This document shows, one piece after another, positions 50,597 to 62,432 of a stretch of 64,000 bases of DNA. The stretch comes from Symbiodinium natans. Lineage: Eukaryota; Sar; Dinophyceae; Suessiales; Symbiodiniaceae. Position numbers and translations under genes: made by a program. The stretch lies in contig CAJNDS010002204.1 of NCBI GenBank assembly GCA_905221605.1, positions 342,501 through 406,500 on the forward strand, given 5' to 3'. Below the pieces are notes generated by a model. The model ran no database searches. It saw only the letters and a list, made by a program, of their open reading frames with translations, and was not told the DNA's origin. Within the stretch, counting starts at the first letter, position 1. Each line of letters opens with the position of its first letter.

Positions 50597-51808
50597 GTGG
50601 ATGTGAGTTTTGTAGGCACCTTGGCTCAGAACTATCAAGAGAAGTTGTCCGAACAGTGCCATGGGCTCACAAGGCAAGTGCTCTGGGTTTGCGGTGCTTG
50701 CGGTGCTTGCCGCGCTTGCAATGCTTGCGAATGCGAGATGAAAGCTGGGATGTGCGCGTGCTCCGTCTGCATCGGTACTTTGCTTTGGAGAGCCTCAGGA
50801 GCCTCAGAGGTGCTTTCTCAGCTTTCTCAACTTTCTGAACTTTCTCAGCTAGATCTGGGAGCTGCTGAGGAGCAGCTCAGGCCTTGTGCGGAGCTGCTTC
50901 TCGAACGTAATGGCCAGAGTGTCGAGCTCATGGACTGCCGGGTGCCCCTGCTCGGCTCGCTGCACAACGACCGGATTCCTGGTTACAGGTACAACGTGTC
51001 GGAAGACTGCCACTTCTGGGCAAGTTATGCAGCCAGGGACCGTCATGTCGAAGGCTCAAGCGTGTTGGACTTCACCCGTTTGGCCTCTTTTCGCCTGAGC
51101 TCACCCTTCTTCCCTCCCCTGCAACGTAACGGCACGGCCCTCTACATCGGTGCACATCGCTCGGCAGACGATGGTTTGGTGTTCCAGCGCCGCCATGGAC
51201 TGCACATGCATCTTTTTGAGCCTTCGCCTACTTACTTCCACATGCTGAGGGACTCATTAGCAGGAACGCCGGGATTCACTCTTCACAACTATGGGTTGGG
51301 TGCCAAGACCCGCCGGGCGCATCTGCGTCTGAGTGGGACGGCTTCCCGCGTAGTGAACCTAGTGAACCTAACTGATGCAGCCGATTCGGACGATCTTGAA
51401 GACTTAGATTCAGCCGAGACGGGAGACCTCGGAGACCCAGAAGGCACTGAAACCGTGCTGATTCGCTCAGCTGCCGAGGCAATACCAGAGGTGTTGGCAG
51501 AAGATCGCACTGGCTTCGTGGAGTTGCTCCACGTAAACTGCGAAGGTTGTGAGTACGACGTTGTGAAAGGCCTCAGCCAGACGGGACAGTTGCTGAGGGT
51601 GGGTCAAATTCAGCTCGCAACCCACCTTCTGGAGTACACCGGCCCAGCTGCGGATTTTCAGGAGGCGCTCTCCTTATCCTTGCAGATATCTGTTAAACGT
51701 TACTGCGAAATGCACCAGATGCTTTCGCTAACGCACGATCGTGTGTGGGGCCTCCCTTGGGTGTGGGAAAGATGGACACGCCGCCTCAAAACAAGGAATG
51801 CAGATTGA
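50597..51808 (+). CDS. FkbM-type methyltransferase-like protein
   Basis: FkbM-family enzymes are SAM-dependent O-methyltransferases acting on sugars or small molecules. The intronless frame gives up to 403 codons, ending at a stop at 51806-51808. The C-terminal 230 residues carry TALYIGAHRSADDG (SAM-loop position), MHLFEPSPTYFHMLRDSL, FTLHNYGLGAKTRRAHLRLSG, and GFVELLHVNCEGCEYDVVKG, which matches the family's D/N-x-EG-x-E signature. Upstream are CRVPLLGSLHND and a Cys-rich segment (CGACGACRACNACECEM) beside a LSQL repeat, both probably simple sequence. The first codon counted is GTG, so the true start lies later or in an upstream exon; Met at the end of the Cys-rich part is possible. A Glu/Asp-rich insert interrupts the domain. 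Confidence 0.72.
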   Translation: MDVSFVGTLAQNYQEKLSEQCHGLTRQVLWVCGACGACRACNACECEMKAGMCACSVCIGTLLWRASGASEVLSQLSQLSELSQLDLGAAEEQLRPCAELLLERNGQSVELMDCRVPLLGSLHNDRIPGYRYNVSEDCHFWASYAARDRHVEGSSVLDFTRLASFRLSSPFFPPLQRNGTALYIGAHRSADDGLVFQRRHGLHMHLFEPSPTYFHMLRDSLAGTPGFTLHNYGLGAKTRRAHLRLSGTASRVVNLVNLTDAADSDDLEDLDSAETGDLGDPEGTETVLIRSAAEAIPEVLAEDRTGFVELLHVNCEGCEYDVVKGLSQTGQLLRVGQIQLATHLLEYTGPAADFQEALSLSLQISVKRYCEMHQMLSLTHDRVWGLPWVWERWTRRLKTRNAD

Positions 51809-52507
51809 AATAGAGTTACAGCGCCTTTGCATCAGCACGCAGGCATGCACTGCCGGCCCCATGAAGCCACGCCTGTGGGAAGGCTTTGGCTCTTCATTGG
51901 TCTTGTGATCAGACTGTAGCTGTAATGCCAAACATCTGCCGAGCTGATAGAGTCTTAGAAGCTTTAGCTTTCTGATCTTGATTCTCAACTCTTGTCCGCC
52001 CAATGCGCAATGGCTGGCTACCCCGGGGGCCACAAGCTCAGAGTCAGAGAATCGGTAAGCTTCGGTACCAGTCTCCGCAGCAAAGCAGCAAAGCAGCAAG
52101 GACCCGAGCTTCCCTCTGAAGCCCATGAAGCGCTTGCGATTGCGACAGAGGCAGGTTTTCTGTGGTTGGAATGCGGCGAGATGGCACCGGTATTGCCCGT
52201 TCATGTCAGGGCAATGACGACCTACCGCTTGGCACCCAGATGAAGCGATGACAGTCGGGCAGAGCAGCCGCTCTCGACCTCCCACCTCCCAGGTTGCCCG
52301 TGTTCCGCCTTCGGGATGTGCCAATGCAGCCGCTGTTCGGGAGCTTTCAGGCAAGAGCAGGGGGATCACAAAACCCATCGGGTCGTTCTGACAAGTTCTA
52401 GGCAGGGATGCCATGTTCAAGTATGTGCAAGCGACCCTCTATTCCGCAGCTTTCTCCCAGCGTGCTGTATAGGGCTTGATTCAAGCTTGAATGGATTCCG
52501 CGACGGA
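51809..52507. other. no recognisable gene
   Basis: The 230-codon minus-strand frame at 51728-52420 overlaps the end of the methyltransferase-like ORF and has no domain; rejected. No repeats were seen apart from CAGCAAAG near 52076-52100. Confidence 0.45.
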
Positions 52508-54005
52508 ATGACGGGGGCCAATGGCGGATACCAGATTGGCTTTCAGCTGACACCGCTCAGTGTAGATGGCAATTTGGATGCGGCCGACTTCAAGGGAGGA
52601 CCGCACCCGGTTGAGAAAGATCCAATTTACAGACTTTGTTCAGACAACCGCGATGCTGGAAACAAGTTTGTCCAAGAAGGAAAGATTGAGGAGGCCATCG
52701 CTCGGTATTCCGAGTTGATAATGCAATCTCGGGCCCTTGAAAACGAACCCGATGTGCAGTGGACAGACGAGGGTCGTGACCTAGTCCGGCATTTGCGGGC
52801 TGCTGCCTACCTGAATTTGTCACTGTGCTTCTTAAAATCAAAGCAATGGCAGCACGCTGTCAACACAGCAACGCGCGCTCTCCAAGGGGACAAGGACCCT
52901 CCTGATCCCAAAGAGAACATTCTGCCTCCGGAGAAGAAAGCGAAGGCATTGTATCGGCGTGCTATGGCCCTGAAAGATGGCTTTGACAAGCTGGAGGAAG
53001 CAGTGAAGGACTTGAAGAAGGCTCTGGAATACGTTCCCGAAGACAAGAACGTGCAGCTGGAGCTTCAGAGGGTTAACCAGGCCTTGGCGAAAGAAAAGAA
53101 GAAAGCGGACAAAAAGTTGGCAGGCTTCCTCTCGAAGGATGCGAAGGATGCGAAGGGCGGTATCTTCTCTGAGGCCGATCGCCAGCGGGACACCAGTGGC
53201 CCTGAACTGCCCAGCGAGCCGGTGAAGGTCTCGGATGGGCTTTGGCTTGTGCCAAAGGAGGAGAAGGCCCGTTGGGAAAGCGTGGAGAAAGCTTTCGGGA
53301 GAGCGTTCTCTCTTTTTTTTTTTTAAAGTGCCTCTCCTCGGTGCACAGTGCACATTCTGTGCTCCCGAGTTGGTTGATTTCTTCAGGAGGAGGTGGAGGG
53401 GGTCCAGGAGGCCAAGGATGCCGGCATCGACTTGGACGAGCTCGGCCGGGTCACTTCGACGCACTTTCTCTTGAGAAGCTAGTATGTTTCTAACGTCTCG
53501 TCTTGTGCATCGAGTGAAGCGAGCGCATCGAGTGGGACCCTTACTTGCAGTTCCTGGCTGTGCTCGGCTGTGCCTAGGAGATCAACGAGCTCAGGGAAGA
53601 CAAGCCTGAAGTGTTTGGAGAGTTTCTTGTCAGAGCTTGGGCAGACTCAGCACATACCCTCAAAAACAGTCTGAAGATCAGATCTAGTCAAAACTAGTCA
53701 GAGGGAAATCCCGAGCCCTTGAAAAGCCGTTGCTTTATGGTTGCAAAGGGCTCCTAAAGACTCTAAAGACGCTACTTTGCAACCCTGAGGGACCTTTGCA
53801 GGGAACAGGTGAGGTGTGAGAGCGCATGCGGCAGGAGGCAGGAGGCAGCTGATCGTGAACTAGAAGTTTCAAATCTGCGGGTTACAGGTTGCTTAGGTTG
53901 CTTCAGGCATAGAGTCGCACGCGATTTCTGATTTCTCACAGGCTCCGGGCCAAGATGAAGACCTTGATTGAGGACCGAATCAGCGAGACGAGTCGCAGAT
54001 TCATA
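52508..54005 (+). CDS. TPR protein, co-chaperone-like, multi-exon
   Basis: TPR helical repeats bind partner proteins, often Hsp90/Hsp70 tails. The main exon, about 52508-53266, starts MTGANGGYQIGFQ and contains three TPR units: DAGNKFVQEGKIEEAIARYS, AAAYLNLSLCFLKSKQWQHA and KALYRRAMALKDGFDKLEEA, then a Lys-rich helix (AKEKKKADKKLAGFLSK), the arrangement seen in FKBP-type and TTC-type co-chaperones. A GC donor at 53267 leads to exon 53387-53449 (EEVEGVQEAKDAGIDLDELG), then GT at 53450, exon 53524-53550 (RIEWDPYLQ), exon 53578 on (EINELREDKPEVFGEF), and about 53943 on (LRAKMKTLIEDRISE) to a stop near 54021. The junctions after 53550 are uncertain. No isomerase domain was found upstream, so the protein is assigned only as TPR-containing. 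Confidence 0.75.
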
Positions 54006-54021
54006 GCACATTGGCCTCTGT

Positions 54022-55647
54022 GATTTACAGTATGCTGCACTCGAAGGGCAGTTTCAACTTCAGCAAACTCTGCATTTTTGTGGCTGACGCCAGTTGGAGG
54101 TTCCTAGGAAAGATGAGCCACTCCAACCCCAAGCCCTGGGATGGTCTGAGGTCGCCTTTTCGTAGTCACCCCAATCTCGAGAAGGAAATCCTGCCCACCA
54201 AAGATTCAGGAGGAGGTTGGCAAGCAGGAAAGTGATGCTGGCCCCGCTGATGCAGTGGCCGTCTTAGTGCAAAGACACATGATCAGTGCATGGTCGGCTG
54301 CCTGTGTGCTTGTGCATTTTGCGGACATACTGGGCATACCGACAAGGCGGCGCCGTAGCACCTGCCGCCGCTGCCGCCACGCTTGGTGGCGCTTTTCGGC
54401 GCCTGACGGCACCACAGCCCGATGCCGATGACATTTCCGTTAACGCCTCGCGCCTTTGAACGGCCGCAGTCTGGTTTCACACTGCACTTTCCAGCTTGCA
54501 GACATCCAAGACTTCGCAGCACAGCACGCAAAGCGTAGGAGCTTTGGGCTGAGACTTGTGTCCAAAGCCCGTTTTCAGCATGTCATCATGCTCATGCCAC
54601 CAGCAGGAGTCAAAAGTGCACGAGGGAGTGGGCTGAGTTGATTCCATGATATCATGCATCGTTCGGTCTCTGCAGTTCAAAAACTGTGCGTTTTGTGCTC
54701 GCTTCCTCGAGGCTCTACGGTGGCGGCACTACGTGAGCACCGTGCAGCTGTACTGGACCTTGGGTGACGGCTGGGTCGGAGATGGCTGGCAAGGCCCAGA
54801 ACGGAGAGCTTTCACAGAAGGTCACAGAAGCTTTTGATGATAAAATTGAGAATGAACAAATGCTTGGCCTTTGGGCATCTTGGAGCTGAAAGATTGGAGG
54901 CCTTACGGATGCAGACTTCGAGGCGCGCCAATGAGACCTTTGTTTTGTTTTTAATAGAACGCAAGCGAGAGTGAACACACCACCAAGTCCCTACCATCTA
55001 ATTGATAAACTAGGAAGACGTTTGATCTTCGTAGTTAAGCCTCGCCAAAACAAGGCGCAAGAGGAGCAAGAGGAGGGTTCGCCAAGACATACGCAAAGGG
55101 ATTATGCGACGGAACTCCTTACTTCACCTTACCGTTTCATCGCGTAGGCAACTGATAGCTGATCCTCATGCAACCGTCTCCACCCCCACAAGTGCAAGGC
55201 CCGAAATGTAGCAACTGTTGCACAGAGGGCGTGGCGAATCAGTTGAATTTGTCGTCGCCGCGAAATGTTATCACCCTTGATCGCCTTATCTGTTCACTCG
55301 TAAGCTCAAACTGCCAGCAGACTTAGGGGGAGGGCGCCTGATGAACACACTAGCTCGCTAGCGGCTTGCCCATGGCCACAGGGGGCAACGCCGCAAACTA
55401 GCACACTGGGGGCAGCGAGGAAAATCAAGACGACGGCAGGACAGTGCACAGCAAGGGCGACGGAGAAGGAGGAAAGAAGCAAAACGGGAGCGAGGCCGAG
55501 CATATCCGAGCATGATGGCGATCGAAGAGGCGCAGTGAGGCAGCGCACACGACACAGGAGGACAGCCCAGACTGGGGAAGCACCCTCCAGATCTGATTTT
55601 CTGGCAGGGGGTGGGGGCACGGGTGATGTTTTCTTTAGGGCTGCTTC
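54022..55647. other. no recognisable gene
   Basis: Short frames only. One at 54114-54230 (KPWDGLRSPFRSHPNLEKE) could be a further exon of the TPR gene. The hydrophobic minus frame at 55306-55620 has no support. Confidence 0.4.
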
Positions 55648-56145
55648 TTGTTTGTCTTGGGGCTGTTTACGTTCGGAGGGTTAATGCGCCCCAAATCTGT
55701 CCACCGTGGCTGCGAGCTCCAGGTGCGGGTGTCCCCCTCCGAGTTGGTGGTGCGATGTCTGGCCGGACCACGCAAAAGTGAGGTCGCCCCGAGTCACCTG
55801 CCTTGTGAAAGTCTCGTGTCTGAGTGGTCGCCAGCAGGTCCTAGGGCCTTTGAGTGGCAGATTCTTGAACGAGGCCTTGCATCACTTGGCTTTTCGCTAG
55901 GACAATACACGAGTTTTTGTTTTTGGCAGGTGGAGCCGGGAAGATGCTGGTTTGCAGTGGAGCGGGCAGTGGCCTCAGTGAACTCGTCGCGGATCCGCAC
56001 GCCCCTCATGTTCTGCACAGATCTGGTAGTTCCGATCGAGGATGTTCGTCAGCGGCATCGAAGACACTTGGTCGTTGAACTTGTCAGGCTCTCTGTCTGC
56101 GTATCGGCGGTAGTGTTGGGTGGGGTTGGACGTGTGATGGAATGA
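55648..56145 (+). CDS. unidentified 165-codon open frame
   Basis: Stop-free frame with protein-like segments: ELQVRVSPSELVVRCLAG, FEWQILERGLASLGFSLGQY and PGRCWFAVERAVASVNSS, ending with a hydrophobic VCVSAVVLGGVG and a stop at 56143-56145. The first codon is ATG or an alternative in a Phe/Gly-rich lead that may be non-coding. No domain was recognised. Length and lack of repeat character make chance less likely than for most unassigned frames. Confidence 0.32.
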   Translation: MFVLGLFTFGGLMRPKSVHRGCELQVRVSPSELVVRCLAGPRKSEVAPSHLPCESLVSEWSPAGPRAFEWQILERGLASLGFSLGQYTSFCFWQVEPGRCWFAVERAVASVNSSRIRTPLMFCTDLVVPIEDVRQRHRRHLVVELVRLSVCVSAVVLGGVGRVME

Positions 56146-58444
56146 GTTAGTCCGTTGCCAGTCCGCGCAAAGATGTTACCATGCGATATCCAAAGACTCG
56201 CGCCGAGGCCAAGAAGAGTCCCGGTAGACCCTGGACGGTTCAATGCCCAGTCTTTCGTCGGTTGCAGCCTGGCGCAGCTTGGCGCAGTTTGGAGAGCCCC
56301 ATCTCTGTCAAAGGACAAGCAAATTTTCAAAGATCGCTCTGAGATGTTCAACCGGAGGCCCGCCCTCGCCGCTCTTTCTGCCATCAATCTCTCAATCTCT
56401 CACTCTCTCTCTCTCTCTCTTTTTCTCTTTTTGTGTCCCTTTTTGGGTTCCATTTGCCTCGTACAGAGGTCCTTTGCTTGGACGCCGCAGCAGATGAAAG
56501 AGCACGAAGGTCTGAAGCTCGACTCCGACTCCGCCCGCACACCTGCACAGTGCAATGACGCCTCGTGACGACTCGTGGCGACTCGCATGATCGTCAGACG
56601 AAGAGTCTGCATGGACGACGCTTAAGCCTGGGCGACGACCAGACGTTCAGGAGCCTTTTCTGACTTTTTGCCCGCCGCTTCAAGTTTTCGGTGTGATGGT
56701 GGACGAGACATTGACATGCAGGACCCCTTTGTCACTTCCAGGAGTTGGCTGTGCCACGAGTTGCAGTGCGCATCTGTGAGCTTCAAGTCTGCGGAGCTGT
56801 GATGCTATGTGATGCTGTGATACACCGAGGCAGGGCCAAAGTGCTCAACACCTGTATTTCCGCATCATTCTCGACCAGCGCAGCCCTGGGATCTTTGTAA
56901 AGCTTGGAGAGTATCTGCCCTGCTGAGAATGAGGAAGAAACTGGACGAAGCGCTGGAGAAAGTGCCGTATTTCAGGCAGCACAGCGCGCCATGTCACTTT
57001 TGGAAGGAGTCTCGGAGCTTTCTCCCAGGCTCTTTGGAGTTGATGTGTCAGAGCGCTTCTTCAAGCTGTTCATTCGTGGGGACGAGTGGGTGGGCCCAGG
57101 TGCAGTTCTTGCTTCCATCTCCACTTTGCTTCTACTCGGCTTTAATTGCTTGAAGAGAGCCGAGGTCTACCCCCATCATGCTGGGAGAGCTTGGAGGAGC
57201 TTGAGCATCAGATGTAAAAGTAGACAATACTGAATGACAGTCTGTCATTACTTGACGACTACTTGACGGATACTTTGTTGCTTTAGCAACCGCGTGCACA
57301 TACAGGAGCTGTTGTGCCCGACGACACGGAGGTGGAGCTCACAACGGTGACCCGAGAGGCCAAGCACAGAGTCACTGATACGGGCAGTCCCGAAAAGTCT
57401 GTTAAGTTTAGCAGTTTGGATCAACAGAGCCAAAGCATCTGCGCTGGTATTTTCACATACCTTCGCAATGAGGTCGAGGGTCATCGGATCCGTGGCACCA
57501 TGGAAACCGTCCCCTGCAGTGCACTGAGATGGTCTCAGGTCGTCTCCTCGCTCTTTCAGATATTCCGCATAGCATCACGTAGCGTCGGTGTCAGTTGAGG
57601 CTTGGACGTCACTCTGAGAAAAGCCCCGGAGTCCTATGGGGAGTGGGAGTCGTTTATCCATTCGGACGAGCAGGCGCTCCTCTGTGCATGGCATGCGAAA
57701 TATCTAGGATATCTAGGCATGGCTTCAGACTTCAGTCCTCTTAGAACGATGTGAATGAGCCAGAAGCGGTTACTTTGAGAGGTTTCCACTTTTCACAGCC
57801 GGGTGGCCACCCACCGAATTGAGAGCTCGCATCCTCCTAATCTTGGCGGCCTCATCTTGGGGAAGTGCGCATGGGTCTGCATGCAGCCTTCTGTGTTGGG
57901 AAACACCATGGTTGGGGGTCCCTGACGCAGCTCTGCCCCTCCACTTTGGTCCCCCCCTCAAGCTTCCACACGTCGTCCCAATAATTCGACTCACAAGTGT
58001 CACTCGATTGCAAGTTCTGGGGCCTCTGGCGTCTGATAAGCTCATGGGAAATGTCCGTGGCACGGCGTGTGTGTTTGCAGAGGCCTTGAGCAAGCCACAG
58101 GGCACACTGGAGGAGTTCGAGGCGCAAGATGGTGCAAGTATAGCCGAGGAGCTGAACACACTGCCTTCTGTGCATTGAAGGTCCGCCAGCGCAGGCCGCT
58201 GCGTGATTTGGGGGCATGTGACGGCATGTGGGGGGCGCTAGAGAGCTTTGGGGAATGTTCAGAAGAAGCCAACTCGCAAGGCGGGAGCCGTCTCCTGATC
58301 GGTCGGACTGGACACCCGATGCCGCGCACCAAGTCCAAGTGAAGCCATGCGCCAAAAAGCAGAGCCACACACACACAGACACAAAAACGCCACGTTTTTT
58401 CTTCCTTTCTTTTTTGCTCCTCCCGAGAGCCTTTTTTGTCCGAG
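56146..58444 (+). CDS. scattered candidate exons of unknown gene(s)
   Basis: Protein-like blocks between splice-like signals: about 56466-56550 after a (CT)n/T-rich tract (SFAWTPQQMKEHEGLKLDSD); about 56990-57110 (MSLLEGVSELSPRLFGVDVS); about 57600-57675 (LDVTLRKAPESYGEWESFIH); and about 58030-58175 (ASDKLMGNVRGTACVFAEAL, then GTLEEFEAQDGASIAEEL and a stop). I could not chain them or name a family. They may be one gene ending near 58178. A (CACA)n run is at 58366-58382. Confidence 0.3.
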
Positions 58445-59645
58445 GACTTTGCTGATGAGCAGAAGGACAAGGCCGATGCTGCTTTTAAGGAGGGCATCTA
58501 CCGTCGCTGCCCCAGTGCTCTGTTGATTTTGTGATTTTTTAAAAAAGTGTCACGTTCTTGACCTCAAGCGTCTGTGATCACGAGGTGATGCAATTGTTTA
58601 CTACACCCGCGCGCTGCGGCACACACCTCGAAATGAAAGGTCCGGTAACTGCATCTCGTTCCTTGCAGCGATTCTGAAAACTTTGGGAAGGTTGTTGTCA
58701 AACCGCAGTGTCGAGCTCGGACAGCCAGAGAAGGATTGTGGATGATTTTTTTTGAAATGCTTTTCGTGCCTACACGCTGCCTATCCGCCCTCTGCCCCCA
58801 CCCCTGCCGCCCCTATAGCCACTCGGCACACAGTGACGGCCTCGCTGACCCAAGGCTTACGTTCCAGCCTAAAACTCCACAGCAGACGCTGATCCAGCCA
58901 TCCCACCCGAACCGCCATGCGGCCGTAGAAGCGCAATGGTAATCTGGTGGTTCTGTTGCGCGACCTGGAACTGAGGTGCTGCGTACTGCAAGATCTTCAA
59001 GTACCAGCTTGCCCTGGACCGCCCCAACATTGTGTGCACCATCCCCTGCCTGCTAAAGTTCCAGTGTTAGATTCATGACAGACCTTCTGGACCTTCTGTC
59101 TCGTCGTGCTCGGCAACGTTTTTGCAACGGTTCCTCCCTGCTAAAGCCAGGATGATGTCAACCTTGCGATGGAGATTGAGCCTTCCTGGCGGAGAGCCCA
59201 GTGGTTTTGAGTGATATTGAGTCAGTGACCAGCTCGTCACTTACAGTCAATCGAATGTCGGCCAGGCCCAAGCTTCACTATCGGAAGGGCCAGGCGTACC
59301 GACTCAGAATCACTCAGATGCTGCCAGAGCGCTATAGGGGATTCCTACGAGAGATAAAGTTTTCAATTCCATGTCCCAGGCATTGCGTGGTTTGCGCCGC
59401 TGGGATGATGCCACTTGGCGCATAAGCCATTCGCGCCATGTTGAAAAACGTTGTATGGTGGTGGAGTCCAGGCCATGGCGGCTTTCGAAGAAGGACGGGA
59501 CCTCGACCCTCAGAATCCCGACTGGGACAAAGAGGCGCAAGGGCCATTTTATAAGGTTGCAGTCTGCCCGCGCCTCCTGTGGAGGTGAACCGAACCCGTG
59601 CTGCCAAAGAGCTCAAGGAAGCCTCCGTTCGGAAGATCAAAGATT
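58445..59645 (+). CDS. second TPR protein, eight or more short exons
   Basis: Exon 58445-58505 (DFADEQKDKADAAFKEGIYR) and 58585 on (AIVYYTRALRHTPRNE) form the first TPR. Later exons: ending 59016 (YQLAL), 59151-59191 (DDVNLAMEIEPSW), 59266-59293 (KLHYRKGQ), 59380-59409 (ALRGLRRWDD), 59472 to about 59541 (AMAAFEEGRDLDPQNPDWDK) and about 59584-59645 (VNRTRAAKELKEASVRK, stop at 59644-59646). Joined, they read as classic TPR helices (LAMEIEPSW-KLHYRKGQ-ALRGLRRWDD-AMAAFEEG). Introns start GC (58506, 59294, 59410) or GA (59017, 59192). It resembles Sti1/TTC-type adaptors; the exon giving the middle of the first repeat pair, near 58670-58880, was not resolved. It is distinct from the TPR gene 5 kb upstream. 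Confidence 0.8.
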
Positions 59646-59646
59646 A

Positions 59647-60239
59647 GAGGATTAGAGATCCCTTCCGCTGTCCTTCGAAAGCCGCCGCAACCTTTTGATT
59701 CGTAGATTCGTAGACTTCGGGTGGCTCTGCTTTTCCTTCGTTCAGACTGGTAGTGAGTTTTGCGCAGAGCGCAGTCGTAGTAGGATGAAGCTGTACAGTT
59801 CCAGCGGCTCGGTGGACAAAGAACAGAATGAACAGAACTGGACTAGGCTCTGTCGCGAGCTGATTCTGACACAGGTGAATACATTGAATAATTATCATTG
59901 CATGCACGACCGCACTTTGCAGCCCTCGTGGCTCAGACACGAACGCTGCTACACGTCTGCAGCAGAAGTTAAGGCATTGAGTGACGGTGTTGGCAATTTT
60001 GTCGGCAGCCGGTCGTAACATGTGTGAAAGCTGCTTTGAACGATGCGACCCGGAAGGCTAGCCTACATCTGCGTCGGCGCGAAGCGCATCGCTTTGCTTA
60101 GCTGGGGAAGCCAAGAGCCCAGCAAAGGACACACACACACACACACACACATACACACACAGACACAGACTGGGCTTCTGCAACACTGTTTGTCCGAAGA
60201 GTCCGCCTCCTTAATGCAACTGTCTACCTAAGCAGGTTC
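59647..60239. other. no recognisable gene; CA microsatellite
   Basis: A 107-codon + frame (59695-60018) has no domain. (CA)n with ACAG variants lies at 60129-60168. Confidence 0.45.
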
Positions 60240-60545
60240 CTGACAAAATGTGCGCGCGCACACAGAGGTGCGCACACGCACACGCACACGCACAGGCACA
60301 AACACAAGCACACGTGCATGCACACGCACACGTGCACGCACACGTGCACGCACACGTGCACGCACACGTGCACGCACACGTGCACGCACACGTGCACGCA
60401 CACGTGCACGCACACGTGCACGCACACGTGCATGCACGCGCACGCAGTCGCAGGCACGTGCAAGCACGCACCCGCACGCACGTGCGCACGCACGAGCGCA
60501 CACCAGCGCGCCAACATGCCAACATACCGGCACGCCAACAGCACG
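60240..60545. repeat. minisatellite (CACGTGCACGCA)n with flanking CA/CG variants
   Basis: A regular 12-base unit repeats about ten times at 60328-60432, preceded by (GCACAC)n-type sequence and followed by CACGCA/GCACG variants to 60540. Purines and pyrimidines alternate, so Z-DNA is possible, and CACGTG makes each unit partly self-complementary. His/Ala/Arg/Cys frames across it are repeat translation. Confidence 0.93.
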
Positions 60546-62432
60546 TCAACCCACCACCCCATCACCAGCAAGCAGAACAGACTTCAGCTGCCAAGCCCAG
60601 GCACACTCGCATTTTGCAGGTACGCTTACAGCACCGTACTATTGGGAACGATTGGGCTCTTTGTTGGCCGCCCTTCACAGTGGGTAGAGCTGCTCCCTGC
60701 ACAAGACATCTGATACAATTTGCTTCGACCATTGGCCCAACAAGGTTCTGTGCACACGCGCGAGCATGCGCACCCGGACCGAATGCTGATTCAGAGGAAC
60801 GCATCGACCGGACAGTCAAAAGTCGTGCCTCTTGCAAAACTGTCTATTGAACATTGTGGTATCAAGTGTTTTCTTGTTGGAAGCCCTTGGCACGACCTTT
60901 ACAATGAAAACCTAGACGCAAACATTTCTGGGAGAGGGCTCGAATGTGACAGGGCACATCCTTTTTCGATACACCTGCGTTGCAACAGCCAAAACTGTGT
61001 TTGCACGGCTCCCTGTGGGACCGATGCTGCTTTCGTACTTGTACTTCCAATCTTCCTCGGCAGCATGGCAGTCTACGTGTCAGTCGTGCACAGACAGGCG
61101 GCAACCCAGTAGTTCATCAATCTCACTAGCTTCCAAAACGACAGGCGGACATAGGCGGACCAGAAAAGGTGGGCTCCACCAAAGTTGAAGATGCGACGGT
61201 GGAACCAACATGCAAGCTTGTCGGACGCCAAGTGTGACCGCAATCCACGTGGCACCCCGCAGCAATCCTCTTCAAACATGCTCTTCAACCAGGCAGTGTA
61301 GCTGGTAGTGAGGCACAAAAAAGATTGAGTACAATTAGAACTTGCCAAAGTTTTGGGGAAGGGGCCAGCCATGACCTGGCACACAGTGACAAACATTCGT
61401 TTGGGGACTGCGGAGCTTGTCCAGGCACAACCTGAAATGGAAAAGCCTTCCTTCACAGACAGTGCGGTTGTTCGGCCACATGCATCTTTGCAAGATGAAG
61501 ATGCAAGTCTTCATCTGCAAACTTCTGGCGAGCTCTGTCTGCATTTTGCTGAAGAACTTATTGGCAAGCAACGGCAGTGTCAGTGACCTGGCAACCCTGA
61601 TGTTCAAAGAACTGACCTCAGACATTTTTTGCAGCACCCCGGTATGGTTGCTCCGCACAGCTTGCCAGCCAATGACGTTAACATAGACGCATTACAGGAA
61701 TGCAGAAAAACAGCAGTCATAGAAAAACGAGGTGAGATGATGCAAAGTTGATGCACAAAGATGGGGGGGTGAAGGTAGTGCCCCCATTACACCAGACGCA
61801 CTGAATGGTGTAACACGACACGAAGGACGAATGATGTGATTCCCCTGCAGGGGTCCGTAGCCAGACCGATGCAGTTCGGCCATGTTCCACGTGCACACGT
61901 GCTCTTGTGTAGTTACTTTCAGTACGGTATGACTTGCCACTAAGGTCGGTTCTCAGTCGCTGCCGGGAGCTAGTCAGCCAGTCGCCGAAAGGTCGCAACT
62001 ATGGGCATAGTAACTGCCAGCTTCAACCTATCCGCGATTAGATAAACTTTTTTAAAACTTCTAAAAGCCTGCTAGGCTTCGGCAGACTGAAGCTTCCGGC
62101 ACTGAGCGGCGTTATCTTTTGAACTTGGAACAGCTCCCCCAATTTCCTCTGGCCTGCACAAGTAGCCGGCCATGGGCTGCCAGCGCCAAATGGAGATCAC
62201 CCGCTGTGGTGCCATGCTCGGTTTGCCTGGGGTCGTTCCAGCTCGTCACACAGAAAGTCACGACGAGCAGTTTAGCCCCGCTCGGCTTCGTGTTGGTGTT
62301 TACAGGCACCTGCTCAACCCTGTCACTGTTCTTCCACATCGACATTGCTCAGTCGACCCCAGGCGAGTCAGCACCTTAGGCTTGCTGAATGTCTTGCGAG
62401 GCACAAGTGTACACTTGTTTTTGCACTTGCAG
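60546..62432. other. no recognisable gene
   Basis: Frames on both strands are short; those at 61353-61686 overlap on three frames without domain signal. 62028-62070 is AT-rich. A 5' exon of the CBM20 gene may lie near 62260-62400. Confidence 0.42.

Noticed and set aside
60211-60850. Overlapping Cys/His/Val/Arg frames on both strands
   Set aside because: All six frames stay open through the CACGTGCACGCA minisatellite because it lacks stop codons.
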